Positions 43,388 to 52,959 of a stretch of 64,000 bases of DNA are shown here, piece by piece. The notes under the pieces were generated by a model that saw only the letters and a program-made list of their open reading frames with translations, was not told the DNA's origin and did no database searches. Each line of letters begins with the position of its first letter. Position 1 is the stretch's first letter. Source of the DNA: Myroides sp. JBRI-B21084 (GTDB taxonomy: Bacteria > Bacteroidota > Bacteroidia > Flavobacteriales > Flavobacteriaceae). The stretch covers positions 868,001-932,000 of the forward strand of contig NZ_CP120653.1 in the NCBI RefSeq assembly GCF_030545015.1, given 5' to 3'. Made by a program: the position numbers and the translations under genes.

Positions 43388-44473
43388 ATGATAAAAAAAG
43401 CATTCGTTTTTTTAGCCTTTTCATTGGCTTTTTTAAACATATCGTGTCAATCTAATAAAGAAGAAAAACACGAAAAACATACCTTTTCAGTAACAAGTCC
43501 TATTGAAAAAGATACTATAATTTTAAAAGAATATGTTGCACAAATACGCTCTGTAAACCATATTGAGTTACGTGCACAAGAAAAAGGATATCTTCAAAAA
43601 ATATATGTAGATGAAGGTCAATTTGTTAAAAAGGGTCAATTACTTTTTAAGATAATGCCTAATTTGTACGAAGCCGATGCGAATAAAGCAAAAGCCGAAG
43701 CTAACTACGCTTTAATTGAATATAAAAATACCAAACAGTTGTATGATACTAAAGTGGTGTCTGCTAACGAACTTGCGCTTTCTAAAGCAAAGTACGATAA
43801 AGCACAAGCTGAATTAGCATCAACAAAAACACACTTACAATTTACTGAAATTCGCGCTCCTTTTGATGGAATTATAGACCGTTTTCATGTGCGTTTGGGT
43901 AGCTTAATAACCGAAGGCGATTTGCTAACAGAACTAGCCGACAATAGTAAAATGTGGGTGTATTTTAACGTGCCCGAAGCTGAATATTTAGACCAAATGG
44001 CACACAAAACAAAAAATGCCAAATTACAAGTAGACTTAAAAATGGCTAACGGTGAAATGTTTGACCATAAAGGTGTGGTAGAAACTATAGAGGCAGATTT
44101 TGATAATGAAACAGGTAATATTGCTTACCGTGCAACTTTTCCAAATCCACAAGGGTTATTACGTTTTGGGCAAACAGGTAATATTGTTATTAATACTCCA
44201 TTTAAGCACGCTGTTTTAATTCCTCAAAAAGCAACATTTGAAGTGCTAGATAAAAAATATGTTTATGTAGTTACAAAAGATAATGTTGTAAAAGCACGTG
44301 AGATAAAAATTGCTGCCGAAATTTCTCATGTTTATATTGTTAATGCTGGTTTACAAACAAGCGATAAGATATTACTTGATGGGTTACGACTTGTTAAAGA
44401 AAACGAAAAAATTTCGTACAAGTTTGTTCAATCTGCAAAAGTGTTATCAAATCTTGAATTATATGCAGAATAA
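43388..44473 (+). CDS. RND efflux periplasmic adaptor (MFP lipoprotein)
   Basis: From the ATG at 43388 this is a 361-residue protein with a lipoprotein signal (FLNISC, Cys at about 20). The family's pieces are the lipoyl-type IRSVNHIELRAQEKGYLQKI and VDEGQFVKKGQLLFKI, the α-hairpin (about 95-150) and the IRAPFDGIIDRFHV barrel strand. It bridges the inner-membrane pump and outer-membrane channel encoded downstream (15- and 2-base gaps). Confidence 0.92.
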   Translation: MIKKAFVFLAFSLAFLNISCQSNKEEKHEKHTFSVTSPIEKDTIILKEYVAQIRSVNHIELRAQEKGYLQKIYVDEGQFVKKGQLLFKIMPNLYEADANKAKAEANYALIEYKNTKQLYDTKVVSANELALSKAKYDKAQAELASTKTHLQFTEIRAPFDGIIDRFHVRLGSLITEGDLLTELADNSKMWVYFNVPEAEYLDQMAHKTKNAKLQVDLKMANGEMFDHKGVVETIEADFDNETGNIAYRATFPNPQGLLRFGQTGNIVINTPFKHAVLIPQKATFEVLDKKYVYVVTKDNVVKAREIKIAAEISHVYIVNAGLQTSDKILLDGLRLVKENEKISYKFVQSAKVLSNLELYAE

Positions 44474-44488
44474 CTAATCCAACAAAAA

Positions 44489-47400
44489 ATGTTTAAAAAA
44501 ATTATACACAGACCCGTTTTTGCAATTGTAATTTCGGTCATCATTCTATTTGTTGGTTCATTAGCTATTAAGCAATTACCAACATCACAATTTCCGCAAA
44601 TCGCTCCAACAACTGTAAGTGTTTTTATTGCCTATCCAGGTGCAAGTGCCGATGTTTTAGTAAAATCATCTTTAATTACTTTAGAAAACGCTATAAATGG
44701 AGTACAAGGTATGCGGTACATTTCTACCGATGCAACAAGTGCGGGCGAAGCTACTTTAAACGTGGTTTTTGATCCTGGTACCGATCCAAATGAAGCTGTA
44801 GTTTTAGTTAAAACTCGTATTGATCAGGTAATGCCGTTATTACCCGAATTGGTTCAGAAAGAAGGGGTTGTAGTAACACCCATTCAGCCAAGTATGCTTA
44901 TGTACGTAAATCTATACAGTAAAAATAAAAGTATGGACGAAAAGTTTCTGTACAATTATGCAACTGTAAATATTATTCCCGAAATAAATCGTGTGAAAGG
45001 TATCGCAAAATCGCAAATTTTAGGAAGCCGCCGCTATGCTATGCGTGTTTGGCTAAATCCAGAACGTATGCGTGCATATAACATTTCTGTTGATGAGGTT
45101 ATGAATGCTATTGGCGAACAAAGTATTATTGGTCGTCCAGGCCGTATTGGTCAAAGTTCAGGTATTAAAGCTCAATCTTTAGAATATGTATTAACATATA
45201 AAGGGCAATACAATAAACCTGAAGAATACGAAAGTATTATTATACGTGCCAATTCACAAGGCGAAAGCATAAAATTAAAAGATATTGCTAAGGTTGAGTT
45301 AGGTAGTGAATTTTTTGATATCTATTCAAATTTAGATGGCGATCCTTCAGCATCAATCGTTCTAAAACAAAATTACGGCAGTAATGCTAACGAAGTGATT
45401 GAACAAGTTAAGGTGAAATTAGAGGAAATGAAACAAAATTTCCCTCCGGGCGTTGATTATAAAATTAGTTACGACGTTTCAAATTTCTTAGACGCTTCTA
45501 TAGAACAAGTAATACATACATTGCGCGATGCTTTTTTATTAGTTGCATTAGTAGTTTTTATTTTCTTAGGCGATTGGCGATCTACTATTATTCCAATTAT
45601 TGCGGTACCTGTTTCATTGGTAGGTGCGTTCTTTTTTATACAACTTTTTGGCTTGTCAATTAACCTAGTAACGTTATTTGCATTAGTATTAGCAATTGGT
45701 ATTGTGGTTGATGACGCTATTGTTGTGGTTGAAGCCGTACATGCCAAAATGGAAGAAAAGCATATATCGCCCTACAAAGCTGTTAAAGAAGTTATGGGCG
45801 AAATTAGTGGTGCAATTATAGCAATTACCATGGTAATGGTGTCGGTTTTTTTACCAATTTCATTCATGACCGGACCTGTAGGAACATTTTACCGTCAGTT
45901 CTCAATAACTATGGCAAGTTCTATAGTAATTTCAGCAGTAATAGCACTTACTTTAACCCCAGTTTTATGTGCAATGTTACTAAAAAATAATCACGGGAAA
46001 CCCAAAAAAGTAACAATACTAACCCGTTTTATAGATTCGTTTAATAGAATGTTTGATAAACTTACAGGTAAATATGTTTCTATTTTAAAACGAATTGTAA
46101 ATCGTAAATCGGTAACCTGGGCAGTTTTATTTGTTTTTTGTGGAGCAATATACGTACAAAATCAATTTTTACCTGGTGGGTTTATTCCAAGTGAAGATCA
46201 AGGAACTATCTACGCTATCATTCAAACACCACCAGGTTCAACTTTAGAACAAACCAATCAAGTGGCTCGTAATCTTCAAAAAATTTGTGAAGAAGTACCA
46301 GGTATTGAATCGGTTTCTTCGTTAGCAGGTTATGAAATTATGACCGAAGGGCGTGGTTCTAACGCAGGTACCTGTTTAATCAATCTTAAAAATTGGAACG
46401 ATCGGGAGCATTCTGTAACCGAAATAATGGAAGAGCTAGAAGCTAAAACTAGAAATTTAGGAGCTGTAATTGAATTTTTTGAGCCGCCAGCAATTCCTGG
46501 TTTTGGTTCTTCGGGCGGATTTTCAATGCGTTTGTTAGATCAAAACGCTACTACAGATTATCATGAGTTTGATAAAATTAATAAAGAATTCATGGCAAAT
46601 CTTAACAAACGGAAAGAACTAACAGGGGTGTTTACATTTTTTGCAGCCAATTATCCACAATACGAACTAGAAATTGACAATAATGCAGCCATGCAAAAAG
46701 GTGTTTCTATTGGTAAAGCTATGGAAAATCTTAATATTTTAATTGGTAGTACGTATGAACAAGGCTTTATACGTTTTGGACAGTTTTTTAAAGTGTATGT
46801 GCAATCATCACCCGAATTTAGAAGCTTACCAAGTGATATTTTAAAGCTTTATGTAAAAAATGATAGTGGGGAAATGGTTCCTTATTCGGCTTTTATGAAA
46901 CTTAAAAAAACACAAGGGCCAAACGAAATTACACGTTATAATATGTACAATTCTGCATCAATTCGCGGGTTACCTGCACCGGGATATACAACCGCCGATG
47001 CTATTAAGGCAATTAACGAAACTGCAGTAAAAACATTACCACATGGTTATAAAATTGCATGGGAAGGTTTATCGTTTGATGAAGCACAACGCGGAAACGA
47101 ATCGCTATATGTTTTTGCAGTAGTTATTATTTTCGTGTATTTAGTATTAGCTGCCCAATATGAAAGTTTTATTTTACCTTTTGCAGTTATTTTATCGTTA
47201 CCAATAGGAATTTTTGGTTCGCTTTTTATGTTAAAAGCAATGGGATTAGCAAATGATATATATGCACAAGTTGGTTTAATTATGTTAATTGGTCTTTTGG
47301 GTAAAAATGCAGTGCTTATTGTTGAATTTGCTATTCAGAAAAGGCAAAGCGGTGCCACAATTTTAAACGCTGCAATTGAAGCTGCAACAGTACGTTTTAG

Positions 47401-47641
47401 ACCCATTTTAATGACTTCTTTTGCATTTATTGCAGGATTAATACCATTAATTTTTGCCCATGGCGCCGGGGCTATTGGTAATCACACAATTGGTGCATCG
47501 GCACTTGGCGGTATGTTATTTGGTACTGTTTTCGGAGTTGTAATTATTCCAGGGTTATATTTCATATTTGCTAAAATTGCCGACGGCAAAAAAATGATTA
47601 AGAAAGAACACGAAACTCCTTTAACCGAAGATTTATTTTAA
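44489..47641 (+). CDS. RND-family multidrug efflux permease (AcrB/MexB-type)
   Basis: This 1050-residue proton-driven inner-membrane pump has twelve transmembrane helices, two large periplasmic loops and the hydrophobic/amphiphilic RND signature. GIVVDDAIVVVEAV (about 405-418) carries the proton-relay Asp pair in TM4, and VGLIMLIGLLGKNAVLIVEF contains the TM10 Lys. The length is the normal HAE1 size. The substrate range cannot be read from sequence. Confidence 0.95.
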   Translation: MFKKIIHRPVFAIVISVIILFVGSLAIKQLPTSQFPQIAPTTVSVFIAYPGASADVLVKSSLITLENAINGVQGMRYISTDATSAGEATLNVVFDPGTDPNEAVVLVKTRIDQVMPLLPELVQKEGVVVTPIQPSMLMYVNLYSKNKSMDEKFLYNYATVNIIPEINRVKGIAKSQILGSRRYAMRVWLNPERMRAYNISVDEVMNAIGEQSIIGRPGRIGQSSGIKAQSLEYVLTYKGQYNKPEEYESIIIRANSQGESIKLKDIAKVELGSEFFDIYSNLDGDPSASIVLKQNYGSNANEVIEQVKVKLEEMKQNFPPGVDYKISYDVSNFLDASIEQVIHTLRDAFLLVALVVFIFLGDWRSTIIPIIAVPVSLVGAFFFIQLFGLSINLVTLFALVLAIGIVVDDAIVVVEAVHAKMEEKHISPYKAVKEVMGEISGAIIAITMVMVSVFLPISFMTGPVGTFYRQFSITMASSIVISAVIALTLTPVLCAMLLKNNHGKPKKVTILTRFIDSFNRMFDKLTGKYVSILKRIVNRKSVTWAVLFVFCGAIYVQNQFLPGGFIPSEDQGTIYAIIQTPPGSTLEQTNQVARNLQKICEEVPGIESVSSLAGYEIMTEGRGSNAGTCLINLKNWNDREHSVTEIMEELEAKTRNLGAVIEFFEPPAIPGFGSSGGFSMRLLDQNATTDYHEFDKINKEFMANLNKRKELTGVFTFFAANYPQYELEIDNNAAMQKGVSIGKAMENLNILIGSTYEQGFIRFGQFFKVYVQSSPEFRSLPSDILKLYVKNDSGEMVPYSAFMKLKKTQGPNEITRYNMYNSASIRGLPAPGYTTADAIKAINETAVKTLPHGYKIAWEGLSFDEAQRGNESLYVFAVVIIFVYLVLAAQYESFILPFAVILSLPIGIFGSLFMLKAMGLANDIYAQVGLIMLIGLLGKNAVLIVEFAIQKRQSGATILNAAIEAATVRFRPILMTSFAFIAGLIPLIFAHGAGAIGNHTIGASALGGMLFGTVFGVVIIPGLYFIFAKIADGKKMIKKEHETPLTEDLF

Positions 47642-47643
47642 GT

Positions 47644-49077
47644 ATGAATAATTTTAAACTATTAAAGTATGCAGTATTAAGCTGCATACTTTTAAACTTT
47701 GCATCTTGCAAATCAATTGATATAAAAGAAAAGGTAGAAAACAAAACGGTACCTGAAAATTTTGGTGTCATTTCTAGCGATACTTTAAGTGTAGCAAAAA
47801 TTAATTGGAAAGATTATTTTACCGATGAACATTTACAAAACCTAATTGAAATGGCTTTGCAGAATAATCAGGAAATGAATATTTTAATGCAAGAAATTGA
47901 TATTACAAAAAATGAAATTCGTATAAAAAAATCAGAATATTTACCATCTGTTGGCATAAAAGCGGGTACAGGTTTTGAAAAAGCTGCTCGTTTTACAAAT
48001 ATCGGTGCCATGGAAGCCACTACAAATATAGCACCAGGTAAAGAAATGCCTGAACCTTTGGGTGATTTAGGAATAGGTTTAGTAGCAAATTGGGAAATTG
48101 ATATCTGGGGTAAATTGCATCATGCTAAAAATGCAGCAATAAAACGCTATTTAGCAACCGTTGAAGGTAAAAAGTTTATGCAAACACAGTTGGTTGCAGA
48201 AATTGCGCAATCTTACTACGAATTATTAGCTTTAGATAACGAATTAGAAATTGTACAACAAAACATTGAAATACAAAATAACGCATTAAATGTTGTAAAA
48301 CTTTTAAAAGAAGCTGCTCGTACAAACGAATTAGCTGTAAAACGCTTTCAGGCACAAGTTTTAAAAACAACTGGTTTGCAATACCAAATAAAACAACGTA
48401 TTGTTGAAACTGAAAATAAAATTAATTTTTTAGTAGGAAGATTTCCGCAAACTATACAAAGAACTACCACTGGATTTGAAAAATTAATTCCAACTAAAAT
48501 TTCAACTGGGATTCCTGCAGAATTGTTAACCAATCGCCCCGATATTAAAAAAGCCGAATTATTGCTTGAGGCTGCAAAATTAGATATTAAATATGCAAAA
48601 GCGCGTTTTTATCCATCGGTTGGTATATCAGCGGGGATAGGATATGGTGCTTTTAATCCTAGTTATTTATTAAAACCAGAGTCGTTAATGTATTCATTAG
48701 CAGGTGATTTAATGGCTCCGCTTTTGAATAGAAACGCTATTAAAGCCGAGTATAAAAATGCAAATGCCAAACAAATTCAAGCAGTTTATAATTATGAACA
48801 AACGGTATTAATGGCCTATGTTGAGGTTGTTAATCAATTATCAAAAATTAAAAATTTAGAAAATAGTATTAACTTAAAACAACAAGAGGTTGATGCTTTA
48901 AATCAATCGATTACTATTTCTAATAATTTATTTAAATCGGCACGGGCAGATTATATGGAGGTTTTATTAACCCAAAGAGAAGCTTTAGATGCAAAGTTTG
49001 AATTAATTGAAACAAAAATGCAACAAATGCAAAGTTCAATTTCTGTTTACAAAGCGCTTGGCGGTGGATGGAATTAA
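47644..49077 (+). CDS. Outer-membrane efflux factor (TolC/OprM-type lipoprotein)
   Basis: A 477-residue protein with a lipoprotein signal (LLNFASCKS, Cys at about 22) and the two repeated outer-membrane-factor domains: IDIWGKLHHAKNAAIKRYLA in the first, LLTNRPDIKKAELLLEAAKLD at the start of the second. It forms the exit channel of the tripartite pump. It is the last gene of the operon, with a strong terminator following. Confidence 0.93.
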   Translation: MNNFKLLKYAVLSCILLNFASCKSIDIKEKVENKTVPENFGVISSDTLSVAKINWKDYFTDEHLQNLIEMALQNNQEMNILMQEIDITKNEIRIKKSEYLPSVGIKAGTGFEKAARFTNIGAMEATTNIAPGKEMPEPLGDLGIGLVANWEIDIWGKLHHAKNAAIKRYLATVEGKKFMQTQLVAEIAQSYYELLALDNELEIVQQNIEIQNNALNVVKLLKEAARTNELAVKRFQAQVLKTTGLQYQIKQRIVETENKINFLVGRFPQTIQRTTTGFEKLIPTKISTGIPAELLTNRPDIKKAELLLEAAKLDIKYAKARFYPSVGISAGIGYGAFNPSYLLKPESLMYSLAGDLMAPLLNRNAIKAEYKNANAKQIQAVYNYEQTVLMAYVEVVNQLSKIKNLENSINLKQQEVDALNQSITISNNLFKSARADYMEVLLTQREALDAKFELIETKMQQMQSSISVYKALGGGWN

Positions 49078-49105
49078 AAAAAGGCTGAGATTTCAGCCTT
49101 TTTTT
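49076..49105. terminator. Bidirectional terminator, efflux operon/hemS
   Basis: AAGGCTGA and TCAGCCTT around GATT, with A and T runs, between convergent genes. Confidence 0.9.
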
Positions 49106-49107
49106 TA

Positions 49108-50145
49108 TTAATTTAAGTTTTCAATGGTTTTTCTCCAAATGTCCAATTCTGGAATGCCTGGTTTGCGTTTACCAAAAAATTGCACAATAATTTCGCCCAT
49201 TTCGTTAAACACTTCAATAGCTGTAACTATACCATCTTCAGTTGGTTTGCGTACTACCCATGTTTGTGCAATTTTGCTCATATCTAAATGTAAGTTAAAA
49301 TCAGGATCCATTATATTAAACCAATCTTGGTGCCACATGGTTTTACGAATAATTCCCGTATGAATTTGTATATTGGCTTTGTTGCCTACAAAAACCATAA
49401 TTGGTGTTTTTTCTTTTGCAACTTCTTCTAACATTGTAACAATATCATTTTTAGAAATTTGTTGCGCATGGTTGGTTGATGGTGCCAAACGCAAGGCTTG
49501 TGTGCGTGTTACACCAAATTTGCGCAACATAGCAAAAAAATCGTGCGTATCTTTTAAATTTAACCAAGCTTGTTTAAAACCAGCTGTATCAATTTCGTTG
49601 TCTGGTTTTTCGTCTAAGTTTACATTGTAAGCTTCTATAGTTTCAAATGTTTCTTGAATAGTGCTTTTGTATTTTTCTACCAAGGTTTCATAGGCTTGCT
49701 CATTGCTATCATCGGTTAAAAATATTTTGTGAATAGCTTCGCCATCTTTACCAAAAAACTGTATGCTTTTTGAAATTCCACGCGCGTTTTCTTCAACCAC
49801 AGCAAAAACTTTTTTCCAATGCCCTAAAAAAATGCGTAAATCAATATCATCGCCTACAAATAAACCAGCATGTGGGTTAGAAAAGTCGCCGTTTAAATAC
49901 ACTCCTTTGCGTTCGTGTACACATTCGTTGTTGCGTGTTAAAGCCATTACTTTTCCTAGTGATTCAATTTCGGTTAAAATTTCTTTCATTTCTGGTCGTA
50001 AACGTATAACGCCATTTCCTATTCTCGTAGCTAAAAGCTCCATTTCGCTTACTCCTAATTTTTCAGCTGCATTGCGTATACGTAAGTGTGGTTGTTCTTT
50101 TTTAAGTTGATTCCACTGAGTTTTTAAATCTGCTGTTGTAGTCAT
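49108..50145 (-). CDS. Haem-degrading/haem-transfer protein, HemS family
   Basis: The 345-residue protein has the two tandem HemS/ChuS repeats: about 10-165 beginning LKTQWNQLKKEQPHLRIRNA, and about 175-345 with FKQAWLNLKDTHDFFAML. In the family these cytoplasmic proteins bind haem and release or transfer iron. The repeat halves align by their TNNECVHERKG and RLAPSTNHAQQ segments. Last gene of the leftward hmu operon, 12 bases after the ATPase gene. Confidence 0.9.
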   Translation of the reverse strand: MTTTADLKTQWNQLKKEQPHLRIRNAAEKLGVSEMELLATRIGNGVIRLRPEMKEILTEIESLGKVMALTRNNECVHERKGVYLNGDFSNPHAGLFVGDDIDLRIFLGHWKKVFAVVEENARGISKSIQFFGKDGEAIHKIFLTDDSNEQAYETLVEKYKSTIQETFETIEAYNVNLDEKPDNEIDTAGFKQAWLNLKDTHDFFAMLRKFGVTRTQALRLAPSTNHAQQISKNDIVTMLEEVAKEKTPIMVFVGNKANIQIHTGIIRKTMWHQDWFNIMDPDFNLHLDMSKIAQTWVVRKPTEDGIVTAIEVFNEMGEIIVQFFGKRKPGIPELDIWRKTIENLN

Positions 50146-50157
50146 GTTTTTTAATAT

Positions 50158-50931
50158 TTATCCAAATAATATGATTAAGTTTTTATTTTCAGGGTGTTTT
50201 GTAATTGTACAAGGATATTTATAAACCCTTGATAAGCGTTCTTGCGTAAGTACTTTTGTTGGCACATCAAACATTTCAATGCAACTCTTGTTCATTAAAA
50301 TTAAACGGTCGGCAAATTGTGATGCAATGTTTAAATCGTGTAAAACTACCAATGCAGTGTTATTTTTTTGAGTGAATTTTTTAATTAAGTGAAGTGTTTT
50401 AAATTGATGTGCTACATCTAAATTGTTCAAAGGTTCATCTAATAAAAGCAATTTGTTTTCAATTGAATTTTCTAATTGAGTGAATACACGAGCCAAATGC
50501 AAACGCTGCTTTTCACCGCCCGACAATTGTTCGTAGGTACGATTTGTTAAATGCGCTGTTTCTGTTTTTTGCATCCATTTGTAAACAATTTCAAAGTCAT
50601 TTTTATTAGGTTCCGCCTTAAAATAAGGGTATCTACCCATTAAAACAATTTCATCATTTTTTAAGTTGATTTCATTTGAATGATGTTGTGAAAATTTGGC
50701 ACGATGCAAGGGTATTTCTTGTTTTTTATAATGATTGATATCATAGTTTTTAAAGCAGAATTTTTCGGTTTGATATGGTATTTCATTTGCAACACAACTT
50801 AAAAAGGTTGATTTTCCTGCACCATTAGGTCCTACAATAGCTATTAACTCACCTTTATTTACTTGTAAATTGATGTTTTTTAAAAGAAATTGGTTGTTGA
50901 CTTTATGGTTTAAATTACAAATTTGTATCAT
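50158..50931 (-). CDS. hmuV: Haem ABC transporter ATP-binding protein
   Basis: The 257-residue ABC ATPase has Walker A GPNGAGKSTFLSC (about 34-46), signature LSGGEKQRLHLARVF, Walker B LLLDEPLNNLD and the switch His in VVLHDLN. It powers haem or iron import through the FecCD permease whose gene overlaps it by 4 bases. Regulation probably follows the operon promoter in front of hmuT. Confidence 0.9.
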   Translation of the reverse strand: MIQICNLNHKVNNQFLLKNINLQVNKGELIAIVGPNGAGKSTFLSCVANEIPYQTEKFCFKNYDINHYKKQEIPLHRAKFSQHHSNEINLKNDEIVLMGRYPYFKAEPNKNDFEIVYKWMQKTETAHLTNRTYEQLSGGEKQRLHLARVFTQLENSIENKLLLLDEPLNNLDVAHQFKTLHLIKKFTQKNNTALVVLHDLNIASQFADRLILMNKSCIEMFDVPTKVLTQERLSRVYKYPCTITKHPENKNLIILFG

Positions 50932-51956
50932 TTTAATTTTCTTTTATAATTGATTAAAATCGAAATAAACACTGGTGCGCCCATAATTGCAGTTATAATA
51001 CCTATAGGTAGTTCGGCTGGTAAAACTACTAGTCTACTTATTGTATCGGCAATAAGCATAATCACAGCACCTAATAACATTGAAAGTGGTAATAAAATAA
51101 CGTAATTTGATTTAAAAATAAATCGTAAAATATACGGTACAACTAACCCTATAAAACCAATGGTACCATTAAAAGCAACAATGCAGCCAACCATTAATGA
51201 GGTAGTAATTATGATTTGTTTTTTTGTTTTTTCGATATCAAATCCTAAATGAGCCGCTTCTTTTTCGCCTAACATTAAAGCGTTAAGAACTTTACCTTTG
51301 CGTATCAAAATAAAACTGCCAGTAACCACCACAATACTTACAATAAAAACCTTCCACCAGTTTGCACCTGCTAAACTACCTAAAGACCAAAAGGTAATGT
51401 TTCGCAATTCTTCTTCGGTTGATAGATAAGTTAAAAAGCCTGTAACTGCGCCTGTTAAAGCCGAAACTGCTACGCCCGAAAGTAATAAAATTAATATGTG
51501 CGTTTTACCGTTTGCAGTTGCCATTTTATAGACAAAAAGCATTGTTAGTAGAGCTCCCAGAAAAGCCATAATGCTAAGTAATACATACTTTAAAAAATCT
51601 GTTAATAAATGCATTATCAAACCTCCAAAAACAATTGTTAAAGCTGCAAATAAAACAGCACCCGAAGTTATACCTATTAAATCGGGCGATGCTAAAGGGT
51701 TTTTAAACAACCCCTGTAAACTAGTGCCGCTAATAGCTAATCCAATACCACATAATATCGCCATTAATATACGCGGTAAGCGCAATTCTATTAATACATA
51801 CGTATCTGGTGTGTGGTTGTTTGTATTTATATAGGTATATATACTATCTAACATTGAAGTGTTAAAATCATAGGCACCTAAATACATTGCTGTAACCAAA
51901 GAAGCAAGTAAAATTATGTAAAACAGGCGTTTGTAAACAGCAATTTTTTTCTTCAT
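50928..51956 (-). CDS. hmuU: Haem/iron ABC transporter permease (FecCD family)
   Basis: The 342-residue protein has about ten transmembrane helices and the FecCD core LPRILMAILCGIGLAISGTS, QGLFKNPLASPDLIGI and GTIGFIGLVVPYILRF. It forms the channel with the HmuV ATPase. Its start shares one base with the hmuT stop, so hmuT, hmuU and hmuV are tightly coupled. Confidence 0.93.
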   Translation of the reverse strand: MKKKIAVYKRLFYIILLASLVTAMYLGAYDFNTSMLDSIYTYINTNNHTPDTYVLIELRLPRILMAILCGIGLAISGTSLQGLFKNPLASPDLIGITSGAVLFAALTIVFGGLIMHLLTDFLKYVLLSIMAFLGALLTMLFVYKMATANGKTHILILLLSGVAVSALTGAVTGFLTYLSTEEELRNITFWSLGSLAGANWWKVFIVSIVVVTGSFILIRKGKVLNALMLGEKEAAHLGFDIEKTKKQIIITTSLMVGCIVAFNGTIGFIGLVVPYILRFIFKSNYVILLPLSMLLGAVIMLIADTISRLVVLPAELPIGIITAIMGAPVFISILINYKRKLK

Positions 51957-52813
51957 TATTTTAATTTATTGTGTAATTGTATTACAGCATCGCCTAAACG
52001 AGGACCAAAACCTGATAGTAAATGGCCGTCCATAGCTATAATTTTTTTGTATTTTCCTGCGTTTGTTGCAGTAACACCTTCAATTTTTAATAATCCGTTT
52101 ATACCGCCCAAACTTTGTAATCCACTGTCAAACATTAATATAACGTCTGGATTTGTTGTAAGTAATGCTTCAGGAGTTAAAGGTTTAAAATCGGTTAATG
52201 CTGATGCTGCGTTTTCGGCACCTGCAAGTTCTATAATGCTATGTAACGGAGTTTCTTTACCTGCCACCATTAAATTTCCTGCGCCACGTGCATATATAAA
52301 AAGGACTTTAGGTTTTTTTGCAAACGTTTCAATCGTTGCTGTTTTGTTTGAGATTTCATCTATAAGTGGTTGATAGTTTTTGTTTTTTATTGTTGAAGCT
52401 ATTTGGGTAATTAAATTTTTGGTTCCAATTACACTATATTCTTGGTTAATTAATACCAAGGATACATTTGCCTTTTTTAATTGATTGGTAACTGTAGGGT
52501 TTACTTCTTTTGTGGTTCCAAATACAACAGTAGGTTTTAAAGCCAAAATACTTTCAGCAGATATAGATCGAACATGACCCAAATCTATTGCTTTTAAATT
52601 GGTAGGGAAAGTAGATGTAACATCTTTACCAACAATATTGTTTGCAACGTTTAAAGCAGCAAGGGTTTCAGTTATTGCTCCATTTAAAGATACAATACGT
52701 GTAATGTCAGTTTTTTGACTTTCTGCAACGCTTGGTAAACTAAGTGTTTCTGGATTTTTTTTGCAACTAACCAAAACTAAAGTAAGGGCAAGAATTGAAA
52801 GAATTTTTTTCAT
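51956..52813 (-). CDS. hmuT: Haem ABC transporter substrate-binding lipoprotein
   Basis: The 285-residue protein has a lipoprotein signal peptide (LALTLVLVSCKK, Cys at about 17) and the class III binding-protein fold: RIVSLNGAITETLAALNV, then KDVTSTFP and TPEALLTTNPDVILMFDSG. It captures haem in the periplasm and delivers it to HmuU. It is the first gene of the leftward operon, with a promoter at 52858-52887. Confidence 0.9.
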   Translation of the reverse strand: MKKILSILALTLVLVSCKKNPETLSLPSVAESQKTDITRIVSLNGAITETLAALNVANNIVGKDVTSTFPTNLKAIDLGHVRSISAESILALKPTVVFGTTKEVNPTVTNQLKKANVSLVLINQEYSVIGTKNLITQIASTIKNKNYQPLIDEISNKTATIETFAKKPKVLFIYARGAGNLMVAGKETPLHSIIELAGAENAASALTDFKPLTPEALLTTNPDVILMFDSGLQSLGGINGLLKIEGVTATNAGKYKKIIAMDGHLLSGFGPRLGDAVIQLHNKLK

Positions 52814-52857
52814 TTATTATTTATATTAAGATTAAATTAAATTAATTTTTCGCATCA

Positions 52858-52887
52858 CAAAAGTAAAATATTTTTTTAAAAAACAAA
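52858..52887 (-). promoter_or_regulatory. Promoter of the hmuTUV-hemS operon
   Basis: On the minus strand TTTG (52884-52887), an 18-base spacer and TACTTTTG (52858-52865). It fits the Bacteroidota consensus well, and the first 21-bp repeat (52893-52913) lies just upstream of its -33 box. Confidence 0.7.
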
Positions 52888-52892
52888 TATTT

Positions 52893-52959
52893 ATTTAGAA
52901 TAAATAAAAATAACTCTCTACTTTTGCTTCGTTGTTTAATTTAGAATAAATACAAATAA
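52893..52959. promoter_or_regulatory. Two 21-bp direct repeats, candidate metal/haem-repressor operator; rightward promoter
   Basis: ATTTAGAATAAATAAAAATAA (21 bases, cited once) at 52893-52913 recurs at 52939-52959 with a single A-to-C change. Between them is a rightward -7 box TACTTTTG (52919-52926). The first copy covers the expected -33 site, and the second covers the start region up to the ATG of the receptor gene. Flanking both promoters of the haem locus, they look like Fur-type regulator sites; the protein is not identified. Confidence 0.55.
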
